From assembly GCF_900129975.1 (NCBI RefSeq), contig NZ_FSRG01000003.1:891213-955212 (forward strand): a stretch of 64,000 bases of DNA, written 5' to 3'. Shown here piece after piece: positions 25,841 through 34,188 of the stretch (its first letter is position 1; each line of letters starts with the position of its first letter). A program made the position numbers and the translations under genes. The notes under the pieces were generated by a model. It did no database searches and was not told where the DNA came from. It saw nothing but the letters and a program-made list of their open reading frames with translations. The DNA comes from Halodesulfovibrio marinisediminis DSM 17456. Lineage in GTDB: Bacteria; Desulfobacterota; Desulfovibrionia; Desulfovibrionales; Desulfovibrionaceae.

Positions 25841-27300
25841 GCCCGTAACTCCTTATGCAGTTCTTTCATCCCGACCAAGCACCCGCAGGTTACAAAGGCA
25901 GAAACCATTGCGCCAAGAACTCCCGGAAGAAGAACAGATTGACCAGCCAAACCAAGTCCCTTAACTTTTGTCATAGGCATCGGGGAAATCTGATCAATGC
26001 AATGCCGTACACCATACAAACTACCTGTAGGGCTCGCTACCCAGTGCTGCATTGTCAAAGGAGTTGCCACATCAACAAGGCTCACACCATCTCTTAATTC
26101 AGGACACCCATCTTGAACCCTTTGCCAAATAGCCTTGCCAATACGTTCTTTTTCCTTGTGATATGCATCTGGTCTGTTTCCATATGACGTCGCCTGCCAT
26201 TCGGAGAAAGCTTCAGTTGGAGCAGCCGTTACTACTGTTATGGCTTGTCGTCCATCCGGCAAAGGCTCACCGCCTGCCAGATAAATAACTCCTTCATCCG
26301 CTTCAAAAAATTTTTCTACACAAGGAGCAGTGCAAAGAAATACGTTACTGTCCGTAAGAAGTTCCACAGGATGATCAGCAATAGCAAATAGAACCATTGC
26401 CTGAGCTGTATCCTCCAAACGTTTCAGCCGCTTTGCCCATTGGGGACGTACAGCACCTTCCGGTAACAGGTCTGGCAACAAAGCCGGATGACCGGTATAG
26501 ACACACTGCCTGCTGTGAATCGTGTTACCATCGGTAAACTGCACACCGGCAACACTACCGTCATCCACCAAAATACGCTCAACACCCTTTCCGCAATAGA
26601 CATCACAGCCTAGCTCACGTGCTCTCTTTTCAAGCGCATCAGCCAGAACCTTGCCCCCACCGGGAAATGAGTGTGCGGAATGCACATACGATGCGAGAGT
26701 GTAGGCATGTGCGTCGAAACGCGCCTGCTCAGGCGAAACACCATACAGTAACGCATGCAAGGAAAATGCCGTTTGCAGATACGGGTTCGCTGTCGCCCTA
26801 CGGGCTTCATCCGCCACGCTTGGAACGTCCAAGTCAGGGATCAGTGCATCTTCATCAAGTGAGTGCTGTAAGTTCAGAAAAGGAGACTGCGCTGCGGTTT
26901 TTTCCACACGTTCCCAAAAAGAGACAATCCCGTCCGCTTCTTCAGGGAATTCTTCCATAAGCATAGATACAAACGAATCAGCACCATGCGGAAAAGCTAT
27001 TTCGCGGGATGAGTCCAGAAATTTGAAAATATTAGCGCAAGCAGGTCTCAGTTCCTTCCGTTCAACATCATCAATGCCTAAGAATCTAAAATAAGACTCC
27101 AGCACCCCGCCTGAGCCAAGTCCACCGACATAGTGAACGCCTGTATCAAAATGTACCCCTTGCCTGCTAAATCCACGCAGTAAGGGAGCAAGCCGCTTAT
27201 CCTTCTCGACAACAGCAACACGTTGTCCCAATTTCGCAAGAGTGATGGCAGCTGTCAGCCCAGAACACCCGCCACCGATTATGATCACATCATACTGCAT
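25822..27300 (-). CDS. CrtI/CrtISO-like FAD-dependent oxidoreductase
   Basis: 492 residues. The N-terminal dinucleotide-binding fold IIGGGCSGLTAAI and a following VVEKDKRL acidic turn are typical of the phytoene desaturase / carotenoid isomerase / all-trans-retinol saturase group. GGGKVLADALEKRA and GVRHCIDQISPMP-like C-terminal blocks agree, as does GLGLAGQSVLLPGVLG near the end, the closing FAD-contact motif. Members act on conjugated polyenes: desaturation, isomerisation or saturation. It lies between two ketosynthase genes and shares one base with the upstream stop (TGATG), so it is part of the operon. A role in setting geometry or saturation of the polyene is my inference. Confidence 0.85.
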   Translation of the reverse strand: MQYDVIIIGGGCSGLTAAITLAKLGQRVAVVEKDKRLAPLLRGFSRQGVHFDTGVHYVGGLGSGGVLESYFRFLGIDDVERKELRPACANIFKFLDSSREIAFPHGADSFVSMLMEEFPEEADGIVSFWERVEKTAAQSPFLNLQHSLDEDALIPDLDVPSVADEARRATANPYLQTAFSLHALLYGVSPEQARFDAHAYTLASYVHSAHSFPGGGKVLADALEKRARELGCDVYCGKGVERILVDDGSVAGVQFTDGNTIHSRQCVYTGHPALLPDLLPEGAVRPQWAKRLKRLEDTAQAMVLFAIADHPVELLTDSNVFLCTAPCVEKFFEADEGVIYLAGGEPLPDGRQAITVVTAAPTEAFSEWQATSYGNRPDAYHKEKERIGKAIWQRVQDGCPELRDGVSLVDVATPLTMQHWVASPTGSLYGVRHCIDQISPMPMTKVKGLGLAGQSVLLPGVLGAMVSAFVTCGCLVGMKELHKELRACIREE

Positions 27301-28511
27301 CAGGAAAATCTCAAAACAAGACTGGCGTTTGTACCGCCGAATCCAGCGGAATTACATAATATATTATGAACGCGAGTTTCTTTGGTCTGTTGAAGAACAT
27401 TTAACGTTTTAAGCGCGTCATCCGGCTCGCCAAAATTGATGTTTGGAGCAAGAAATTCCCGTTCAGCCATTAACACGGAATAAACAACCTGAGATGCACC
27501 AGTCATCCAGAGTTCATGTCCTGTCATTGACTTCAGCGACGCTACCGGCGGTGTTGTATCGCCGAACACTCGTAAAATATTCTGCCCCTCTGCAGCATCG
27601 CCCAGAGGTGTAGAAGTCGCATGAGCGTTGATATAGTCGATGTCTGATGGTTGTACATCCGCATTGCGGAGCGCCATGGACATAGCGCGAGATAATCCCG
27701 TTGAGCTAGGTACAGAAAGAGCTTCGCCGTCTGAAGAAAATCCATACCCACAGACTTCGCCCAAAATATGTGCGCCACGCTCAACCGCAAGATCGTACCG
27801 TTCCAAAACAATTGCGGCTGCACCACCGCTTGGAACAAGCCCGTTGCGTTGAGAGTCAAAAGGACGAGACGCCTTAGTAGGATCATCATTTGTGGCAAAA
27901 GCCCCAAGCCCATCAAAACTGCACACAGACTGCCAGTTAAGCTCTTGCGCGGCCCCGCAAATAACTCGTTCCTGACGTCCGAGGGCAATAAGGTCAGCAG
28001 CCTGCCCCACGGCATTGCCGCCACTGGCACACGCAGAACTGATGGTCCAGCAGGCACCTTGCGTCCCCAAAATGGAATTCAAGTTCAGTGTCACGGTGGA
28101 AGTCATCGCACGGAACACATGCCCGCTGCCGATAAGACAGGTCTCACCACGCTCCCGAAGCAAATCAACTTGCTCCACAGCAGTTAAGCCGCTTGAGTCG
28201 CAGCCGAACACAAGTCCGGTCATGTCATTCCGCAACTCTTCAGGAGCAAGACTGGCATGTTCCAACGCATCTGCCACTGCAGCGTAAGCCTGCACAGCAA
28301 AATCTGGCATTGTTTTACGTTGCTTGCGCGTGAGATATTTTTTTGGAGAAAAATCGATGGCACCGGTAAGCGAGCTTGCAAAGCCTAGTTCGATTCGCTC
28401 TGGATCTGATACAATGCCGGAACGCCCTTCATATAACGCTGACGCAACCGTCTCTCTGTCGTTACCAAGACAAGAGACAATACCGACACCAGTAATAGCG
28501 ACTCTATACAT
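27300..28511 (-). CDS. 3-oxoacyl-ACP synthase (FabF-like), third KS
   Basis: 403 residues from ATG 28511 (MYRVAITGVG), which has a GGGGG tract nine nt upstream; a TTG at 28532 is in frame but less likely. Cys161 (SSACASGGN), His297 (NAHATSTPLGD) and His332 (MTGHELWMTGASQ) form the full triad. The last block replaces the usual GHxxGAAG with GHELWMTG, so the acyl pocket probably differs from the other two KS proteins. It is the second gene of the operon. Confidence 0.9.
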   Translation of the reverse strand: MYRVAITGVGIVSCLGNDRETVASALYEGRSGIVSDPERIELGFASSLTGAIDFSPKKYLTRKQRKTMPDFAVQAYAAVADALEHASLAPEELRNDMTGLVFGCDSSGLTAVEQVDLLRERGETCLIGSGHVFRAMTSTVTLNLNSILGTQGACWTISSACASGGNAVGQAADLIALGRQERVICGAAQELNWQSVCSFDGLGAFATNDDPTKASRPFDSQRNGLVPSGGAAAIVLERYDLAVERGAHILGEVCGYGFSSDGEALSVPSSTGLSRAMSMALRNADVQPSDIDYINAHATSTPLGDAAEGQNILRVFGDTTPPVASLKSMTGHELWMTGASQVVYSVLMAEREFLAPNINFGEPDDALKTLNVLQQTKETRVHNILCNSAGFGGTNASLVLRFS

Positions 28512-28546
28512 AGAGAATGTCCCCCTGCCCAAAAATTGGGCTAAAA

Positions 28547-29272
28547 CTACATGTGAACGCCGCCGTTCACAGAAAGAACCTGACCGGTGATATATCCTGC
28601 ATCAGGGGAACATAAAAAGCGCACCACACCTGCAACTTCTTCAACAGTTCCCATGCGACCAACTGGAATCATTGGAAGGATCTTCTCTTTAGGTAGACCA
28701 TCTGTCATATCGGTCTCGATAAAGCCGGGAGAAACCGCATTTACCAGAATATTTCTTTTGGCAACTTCTCGCGCAAGAGATTTTGTAGCCCCAATAAGAC
28801 CTGATTTTGCAGCGGAATAGTTCACCTGACCGGCAACACCTGTCTCACCAGATGTGGAAACCATATTAATGATGCGGCCTTCACGCTTGCGAAGCATATA
28901 GGTCAACACACATTTTGTGACATAGAAGAAACCACTCAAATGGACATCCAGCACACCAGTCCAGTCTTCATCGTCCATCCACATCATCAGGCCATCTTTA
29001 GTATAGCCAGCATTGTTCACCAGAACATACGGAACAGCATCTTTTAGTAACGGCTCTAACGCAGCCCTGACAGCATCTTTATCGGCAACATCAAAAGGCA
29101 AAAGCGTACATTTACGCCCCTTCTCAAGGATAGCTGCCTTAACTTGTTCAGCAGCAGCATGATCACCACGATAATTTAACCAGATATCGTATCCGGACTC
29201 AGCAAGGGCCAGAGCCGTTGCTGCACCGATACCTTTGCTGGCACCCGTTATAAGCGCAATAGGAAAAGTCAT
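28547..29272 (-). CDS. 3-oxoacyl-ACP reductase (FabG-like), first gene of the polyene operon
   Basis: 241 residues, short-chain dehydrogenase. TGASKGIGAATALAL is the NADPH-binding loop, NNAG is present, and YSAAK (in VNYSAAKSGLIGATK) with an upstream Ser in STSGETG gives the catalytic residues. VNAVSPGFIETDMT is a typical FabG block. It reduces the 3-keto group after each condensation. It opens the operon that runs to 11502. The gap 29273-29493 ahead of it should hold the operon promoter, but I cannot define one. Confidence 0.93.
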   Translation of the reverse strand: MTFPIALITGASKGIGAATALALAESGYDIWLNYRGDHAAAEQVKAAILEKGRKCTLLPFDVADKDAVRAALEPLLKDAVPYVLVNNAGYTKDGLMMWMDDEDWTGVLDVHLSGFFYVTKCVLTYMLRKREGRIINMVSTSGETGVAGQVNYSAAKSGLIGATKSLAREVAKRNILVNAVSPGFIETDMTDGLPKEKILPMIPVGRMGTVEEVAGVVRFLCSPDAGYITGQVLSVNGGVHM

Positions 29273-29493
29273 AGTTCTCTTTTTGATTATAAGTGTTAGA
29301 CAGGCGCGTTATAAAGGATAGACAACAGAGTTGGCAAGATGATCCGATAACAAATATGTCACCAGTCATGTAGCGAGAATGAATTGGCGGGACTCAAGAC
29401 AAATAGTAACAACAGGTGACACTTAAGCGCCCAAAAAGTTGGGTCCTCCCTTGTCGCATTGCTTATCCTCAACATATTTCAACTATAGAAAAA

Positions 29494-29518
29494 GCGCTCT
29501 TACCTGTGGTAAGAGCGC
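29494..29518 (-). terminator. Rho-independent terminator after torA
   Basis: The perfect 10-bp stem GCGCTCTTAC / GTAAGAGCGC has a 5-nt loop and is followed on the minus strand by CTTTTTC. It ends the torCDA transcript before the polyene operon. Confidence 0.88.
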
Positions 29519-29561
29519 ATAGAATACACTGCTACCTATAAGCTAAATGTAAATATGTCAG

Positions 29562-32000
29562 CTACCTGTGCGGAGAATCAAAAACAGTCACAGCCGGTAT
29601 TTTTCCTTTGAACTTTTCAATTTGCACAAGAGCTGTATTTGCAACAGTCGCCTGAGCAAGTTTTGAAGACCCCTTGTCCAAAGTCAGCACATTCACATGA
29701 CCATACTTACATAAGGAATCATCTTCACCAGGATTAAGCGGATCATACCAGCCGCCTTCACGTAATCTGATAACACCTGCTCTAATTCTATCGGAAACTT
29801 TTGCACCGGCTAAAACTTGTCCACGGTCATTAAATACTCGTACAATATCACCATCTTTAATGTTACGTGCTTTTGCATCTTCAACACTCATTAAAACAGG
29901 TTCACGATCTTTTACAGTGTACTTTTTACGTAGAGACTTAACGTTATTCATTTGTGAATGAAGACGATTTTTGGGATGAGGACTAAGTAAGTGCAACGGG
30001 TACTGTTTTGCTTTTTCCGAACCAAGCCATTCTGCTGGCTCAATCCAACTTGCATGCGGCGGACAGTCATCATACTGCATTTTTTCAATATCACGACTAA
30101 AGAGTTCAATTTTACCGGATGCTGTACCTAAAGGCTCCATATACGGTTCTTCCCTATACTCTGCATGGCGGACCCAATTCTGAGCTTCTTTTTTTACCTC
30201 AAACTTCAGCTCTTCGTTCTTTTCCCAAAAAGATGAGAAGTCCGGCATTGCAAGTTTTTTATTCTTACCTTGTTTTCGTGCAGAATCATAAAACGATGCA
30301 ACCCAGTCCATCTCGCCTTTGCCTTCCGTAAAGGCATCTCCATATCCCATCTGTTTAGCAAGAAGCGAAAAGATTTCGTATGTTGATTTAGATTCATAAA
30401 GAGGATCAATCACTTTCTTCATCGGCATTATGTATTTTGCCGAGTAATCGCCTCCACGCTCAATGTCATTTTGCTCAAAGTTGGTGCATGCCGGTAAGAC
30501 AATGTCTGCAAAACGAGCTGTAGAGGTCCAGAACATTTCGTTAACAATAATTGTCTCTGGTTTTCTCCAAGCCTTAATAAGCTTGTTGCGATCCTGCTGA
30601 TGATGGAACGGGTTTCCACCAGCCCAATATATAAGCTTGATGTCCGGATATGTAACCTTTTTACCGTTAAAGTCGATCGTCTTACCCGGTTCGAGCAATG
30701 CGTCTGTAATACGGGCTACCGGAAATGCTGGCGGCATGCCTTCCGGTGTTTTTCCTGCGCTAAAACCAGGAAGCCCTGGTGCATCAGCTGTAGGTGAACC
30801 TGCTCCAGAGTAATGATAAGCAAGACCGAAGCCTCCACCTGGCAACCCGATCTGACCGAGCATTGAAGCAAGTGTAACAAGCATCCAATGAGCCTGCTCA
30901 CCATGATCTGCCCGCTGCATAGACCAACCGCTCATCAACATGGTACGATGTTTTGCTGCACTTCTTGCCAGCTCACGAATAACGCTTGCAGGTATACCGC
31001 AAATATCAGAAGCCCACTCAGGAGTTTTCGCAACCGAGTCAGAACCGCCTGTAATATATGAGGATACTTTATCGTATCCTACTGTATATTCATCAAGAAA
31101 ATCTACATCAACCAAATCTTCTTCGATCAGGGTGTATGCCATACCCAGCATCATCGCCACATCAGTATTTGGCCGAGGTGCGATATGCTCGGCATGCAAA
31201 TACTCGGAGGTATCATTGCGAATAGGATCAATTACGATAATTTTTTTTCCGGACTGCTTTAGTTTTTCTATCCATTCCTGTCCTTCATGGTCTGGAACAG
31301 ACCACCCCATTTTCAGGGTAGTAAGCGGATCCGAACCCCAAATAATAATCTGCTCTGAATGTTCTATTACTGTAGGCCACGTACTTTGCTGGCTATAAAC
31401 CTCCATATTACCCATCACATAACCCATTACAATCTGAGATGCGCCGGTACTATAGTCACCGACACAACTGGTATATCCGCCATGCAGGTTAAGCAATTTA
31501 TGCAATGCTGCGGAAGAGTTGTGCAATTTTCCAAGGTTACGCCACCCAGGGCTACCACCATAAATGGCAGAGACACCATGTTCTTTTTTTACTCTGTGTA
31601 ATTCTGACGAAACTAACTCAAGAGCTTTTTCCCAACTAACACGAACAAATTCTCCTTTGCCACGCTCGGATGTATCACTTGCCTTTCCCTTCTCTAAAAA
31701 GCCCTTTCGTACCATCGGGTATTTAATTCGACTTGGCGAGTAAACATATTCTGGTGAAGATGTAACTAAAGAGTTCGGAAACTTATCTCCGGAAAACGGT
31801 ACTGCTTCGACAAACTTGCCGTCTTTGACCTTGGCTCGAAATGCTCCCCAATGAGCAGCAGTCAAAACATTATCATGCCCGCCTGCGGCATATGCCGAAG
31901 TAAGAAAAGAAGGCCCAAGCAACGTTGCAAATCCTGTAAAAGCGGAAAGTTCCAAAAACCTTCTTCGAGAAATGCCTTTATGGGTATCAGCCATTGTCAT
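29562..32000 (-). CDS. torA: TorA: periplasmic trimethylamine-N-oxide reductase
   Basis: 812 residues. Twin-arginine signal ISRRRFLELS (residues 10-19) directs the folded enzyme with its bis-MGD cofactor to the periplasm. The molybdenum ligand is the Ser in GDYSTGAS (Ser184), as in the TorA/DorA/BisC group, and no N-terminal [4Fe-4S] cysteines are present, also as in that group. Other blocks fit: IIWGSDPLTT, YWAGGNPFHHQQD, and the C-terminal cofactor cap LHLLSPHPKNRLHSQ. It reduces TMAO (possibly DMSO) to the amine with electrons from TorC. The start is ATG 32000, overlapping torD by ATGA and preceded by GAGGAGAGAG. Confidence 0.95.
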   Translation of the reverse strand: MTMADTHKGISRRRFLELSAFTGFATLLGPSFLTSAYAAGGHDNVLTAAHWGAFRAKVKDGKFVEAVPFSGDKFPNSLVTSSPEYVYSPSRIKYPMVRKGFLEKGKASDTSERGKGEFVRVSWEKALELVSSELHRVKKEHGVSAIYGGSPGWRNLGKLHNSSAALHKLLNLHGGYTSCVGDYSTGASQIVMGYVMGNMEVYSQQSTWPTVIEHSEQIIIWGSDPLTTLKMGWSVPDHEGQEWIEKLKQSGKKIIVIDPIRNDTSEYLHAEHIAPRPNTDVAMMLGMAYTLIEEDLVDVDFLDEYTVGYDKVSSYITGGSDSVAKTPEWASDICGIPASVIRELARSAAKHRTMLMSGWSMQRADHGEQAHWMLVTLASMLGQIGLPGGGFGLAYHYSGAGSPTADAPGLPGFSAGKTPEGMPPAFPVARITDALLEPGKTIDFNGKKVTYPDIKLIYWAGGNPFHHQQDRNKLIKAWRKPETIIVNEMFWTSTARFADIVLPACTNFEQNDIERGGDYSAKYIMPMKKVIDPLYESKSTYEIFSLLAKQMGYGDAFTEGKGEMDWVASFYDSARKQGKNKKLAMPDFSSFWEKNEELKFEVKKEAQNWVRHAEYREEPYMEPLGTASGKIELFSRDIEKMQYDDCPPHASWIEPAEWLGSEKAKQYPLHLLSPHPKNRLHSQMNNVKSLRKKYTVKDREPVLMSVEDAKARNIKDGDIVRVFNDRGQVLAGAKVSDRIRAGVIRLREGGWYDPLNPGEDDSLCKYGHVNVLTLDKGSSKLAQATVANTALVQIEKFKGKIPAVTVFDSPHR

Positions 32001-32698
32001 ACTCTCTCTCCTCTCTGATACATAGTGATAAGATTATCTTTCTTCGGGACAGACAGAGCTACCTGCAAATCTTTCGCATCTGCTTGTACAAAAGATACTA
32101 GCCCCTTTACGACTAACGAATAAAAACCGTCCGGCTCAACCTGAACACACATATTGGCGAACTCAGGGAGCCAGTTTAATAAGTGTTCTTTGATAAACAG
32201 CTGTTGACGGGCAAGAGAAACAAAAGGCTCTTCCACCATCTGATCTTCTGTACAAAGCACACTCATAAATTCAAGAAGAACAGCTAAGTGATCGCAAGGC
32301 TCAGTAAAGTCAGAACTGACACCTAATCCGTAGTCAGCCATAATTGACCTTACATCCGTTTCTGCCTGCTGATGTGTAGAAGCAGAACCGCTTGTAAATA
32401 CAGACTCATACGGTGGAACAGACCTCATGCCGCCTGCCCCTAAAAATAGCCTTGCAAATTCACAGGACATATCTAACGAAATGCTTGAAGCATCTCCCTT
32501 CTTAAAACGGGCTTCAACAGTACTTGACCAAGGAGCAAACTCAGGAATTTGAGATAACGAAGCCAACCAGTCCCGTCCTTCGCCTTGTTGATATGAAAAC
32601 ACCTGTTCCGCTGTAAGCTCTTTTCCTAACAAGCTGGAAAACCAGCAATATAGGGCAGAACGCACTTCAGGAAGAAGCTTTGGTTCATACTTTTTCAT
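31997..32698 (-). CDS. torD: TorD-family molybdoenzyme chaperone
   Basis: 233 residues, all-helical. The TorD/DmsD signatures are VPPYESVF and EPCDHLAVLLEFMSVL (the E-x-x-DH block). It binds the TorA twin-arginine leader and holds the apoenzyme for cofactor insertion before export. The gene lies between torC (10 nt) and torA (4-nt overlap). AGGA precedes ATG 32698. Confidence 0.93.
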   Translation of the reverse strand: MKKYEPKLLPEVRSALYCWFSSLLGKELTAEQVFSYQQGEGRDWLASLSQIPEFAPWSSTVEARFKKGDASSISLDMSCEFARLFLGAGGMRSVPPYESVFTSGSASTHQQAETDVRSIMADYGLGVSSDFTEPCDHLAVLLEFMSVLCTEDQMVEEPFVSLARQQLFIKEHLLNWLPEFANMCVQVEPDGFYSLVVKGLVSFVQADAKDLQVALSVPKKDNLITMYQRGERV

Positions 32699-32708
32699 TA
32701 CACAATTC

Positions 32709-33836
32709 CTAGTGACTGCCGTTCATATCTGAAGCATGCATCTGAAGATACTTAAGGAAGAAACGGTACTCTTGCTTTGACAAAGAAATATTATGTTTCA
32801 TTGCCTTCAAGTTACCTATCCACTGGTTGGCATTAAAATGTGCAGCAGGTGTTGCGTTGTGACATGTGCTGCAAGCACTGCTCAACATTTCACTACCGTA
32901 ACTCCAAAGTGGTTCACGGCTGTTGATGACATTTTCAGATTTAATCCAACAGGTAAGACTTACCTGATGCCATGTCTGCTCAGTATCAGGATCAACTTGG
33001 GTGCCGTGGACCTTCACATCAGATCTAATTTTTTTAGAAAGAGCGGCACTGAAGATACGTTTTCCTTGTTCTTCATAAATCATTGCATCAACACCATCCT
33101 GCTGCCAGCCTTCAATTAATACATTCAGCCAACCATCAGCACGCTCCAACACCTTAACCTGTGTTGCCGGAAGCAACCTGCCGACAGGTTTACCGTCTTT
33201 CTCCTTATAAATTGGCATCATTAAAATAGGATACTGGATATCTCCACTAATCCCCTGCTCTTTAGCCAGAGTTATTAGCTCTTCAAAAGCAAGCTTATAT
33301 CCTGAAGACATATCCGGAAGCTTGTGAGTAATGCCTTTGTGACAGTTGATGCAGGTTTGACCTTCTGAAAGACCTTTCTGCATTCGTTTTGCACCGTCTT
33401 GCTTCTTAAATGAATCATATTTAAATGCCTTTTGCTCATGGCATTCTCGGCACTCTCTTGAGTCATTGGCTTCCATTTCAGCCCACACACGCTTTGCAAG
33501 ACGTAATCTGTTTTCATCAAACTTTTCAGGTGTATCAAGAACTCCTTTAAAAGATTGAACAAGCTCTCGGGACGCCACAATCTTGCGTTGAAGCATTGGA
33601 AGAAAATCGGAAGGGACATGACATGAAGAACAGTCAGCACGCACACCAGAGGCACTCATGTAATGCTTACTTTTACTGTACGCAGGAAATACATTTTCCT
33701 TCATCTCATGACATGAAAGACAGAATCCACCAGACTCTTTATTTGTGGTGGCAAAAACACCTGCACTGGAAATGCAAGTAACTACAATCAAGCCAATAAC
33801 CAGCAAGGCTCGCTTAGTTGTAAACAGATGGGTCAA
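32709..33836 (-). CDS. torC: TorC: membrane-anchored pentahaem cytochrome c (NapC/NirT family)
   Basis: About 375 residues. An N-terminal anchor (ALLVIGLIVVTCISSAGVFA) is followed by four haem sites of the NapC-like domain (CLSCH, CSSCH, CRECH, CINCH) and a C-terminal domain with a fifth (CSTCH), the TorC arrangement. It carries electrons from menaquinol to TorA. The start is taken as TTG 33836, because GGAGG lies five nt upstream; the TTG at 33848 has no site. The gene is first in torCDA, behind a sigma-54 promoter. Confidence 0.94.
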   Translation of the reverse strand: MTHLFTTKRALLVIGLIVVTCISSAGVFATTNKESGGFCLSCHEMKENVFPAYSKSKHYMSASGVRADCSSCHVPSDFLPMLQRKIVASRELVQSFKGVLDTPEKFDENRLRLAKRVWAEMEANDSRECRECHEQKAFKYDSFKKQDGAKRMQKGLSEGQTCINCHKGITHKLPDMSSGYKLAFEELITLAKEQGISGDIQYPILMMPIYKEKDGKPVGRLLPATQVKVLERADGWLNVLIEGWQQDGVDAMIYEEQGKRIFSAALSKKIRSDVKVHGTQVDPDTEQTWHQVSLTCWIKSENVINSREPLWSYGSEMLSSACSTCHNATPAAHFNANQWIGNLKAMKHNISLSKQEYRFFLKYLQMHASDMNGSH

Positions 33837-33881
33837 AACATCCTCCAACAGATTCTTTTTGTTTGAAATCTAAGCAAGCTA

Positions 33882-33897
33882 AGCAAACGCAATGCCA
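33882..33897 (-). promoter_or_regulatory. Sigma-54 promoter of torCDA
   Basis: On the minus strand TGGCATTGCGTTTGCT matches TGGCAC-N5-TTGCW, with the GG and GC pairs correctly spaced. The start of transcription would be near 33870, about 34 nt before the torC start. The neighbouring sigma-54 response regulator and the two palindromes at 33956-34015 complete a normal enhancer-dependent promoter. Confidence 0.85.
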
Positions 33898-33955
33898 ATT
33901 ATTTCTGTTAATTTTATTTACTATTTCAGTCACTAAAGATGACGAGCTTCAAGTT

Positions 33956-34015
33956 GTCCAAAAAAACTGGTCAAACCATGTATAAAAAAAAGACAGTACT
34001 CCACAAAAAGTGGAC
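33956..34015. promoter_or_regulatory. Two 17-bp palindromic activator sites upstream of torC
   Basis: GTCCAAAAAAACTGGTC (33956-33972) and CTCCACAAAAAGTGGAC (33999-34015) share the form GTCCA-N7-TGGAC with an A-rich core. The same motif occurs twice at 39953-40002. They are probably the enhancer sites of the regulator encoded at 34189-35619. Confidence 0.75.
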
Positions 34016-34021
34016 ACTGTC
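33992..34021 (-). terminator. Hairpin/terminator downstream of the sigma-54 response regulator
   Basis: On the minus strand the stem GACAGTGTCCAC / GTGGAGTACTGTC, with one bulge, has a T5 loop and is followed by T8. It probably ends the kinase-regulator transcript. The upper stem coincides with the second activator site. The rest of 33849-34188 has another short inverted repeat (ACACCTT-AAGG-AAGGTGT, 34034-34051) and no gene. Confidence 0.7.
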
Positions 34022-34188
34022 TTTAAAAAAAGGACACCTTAAGGAAGGTGTACACGCATAAGCTTATTTACAAAAATTACTAGAACATATTACGTTTTAG
34101 AGCGTATTCAACAAGCCAACAAGTGGATTATGCCCCTGAATGTTAGCCACAGATAAATACAACGCCCGCCTCCTATAGTCATACGTAG

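Noticed and set aside
29286..29291. Perfect TATAAT on the minus strand upstream of the polyene operon
   Set aside because: It would leave a leader of only a few nt before ATG 29272 and has no good -35 box.
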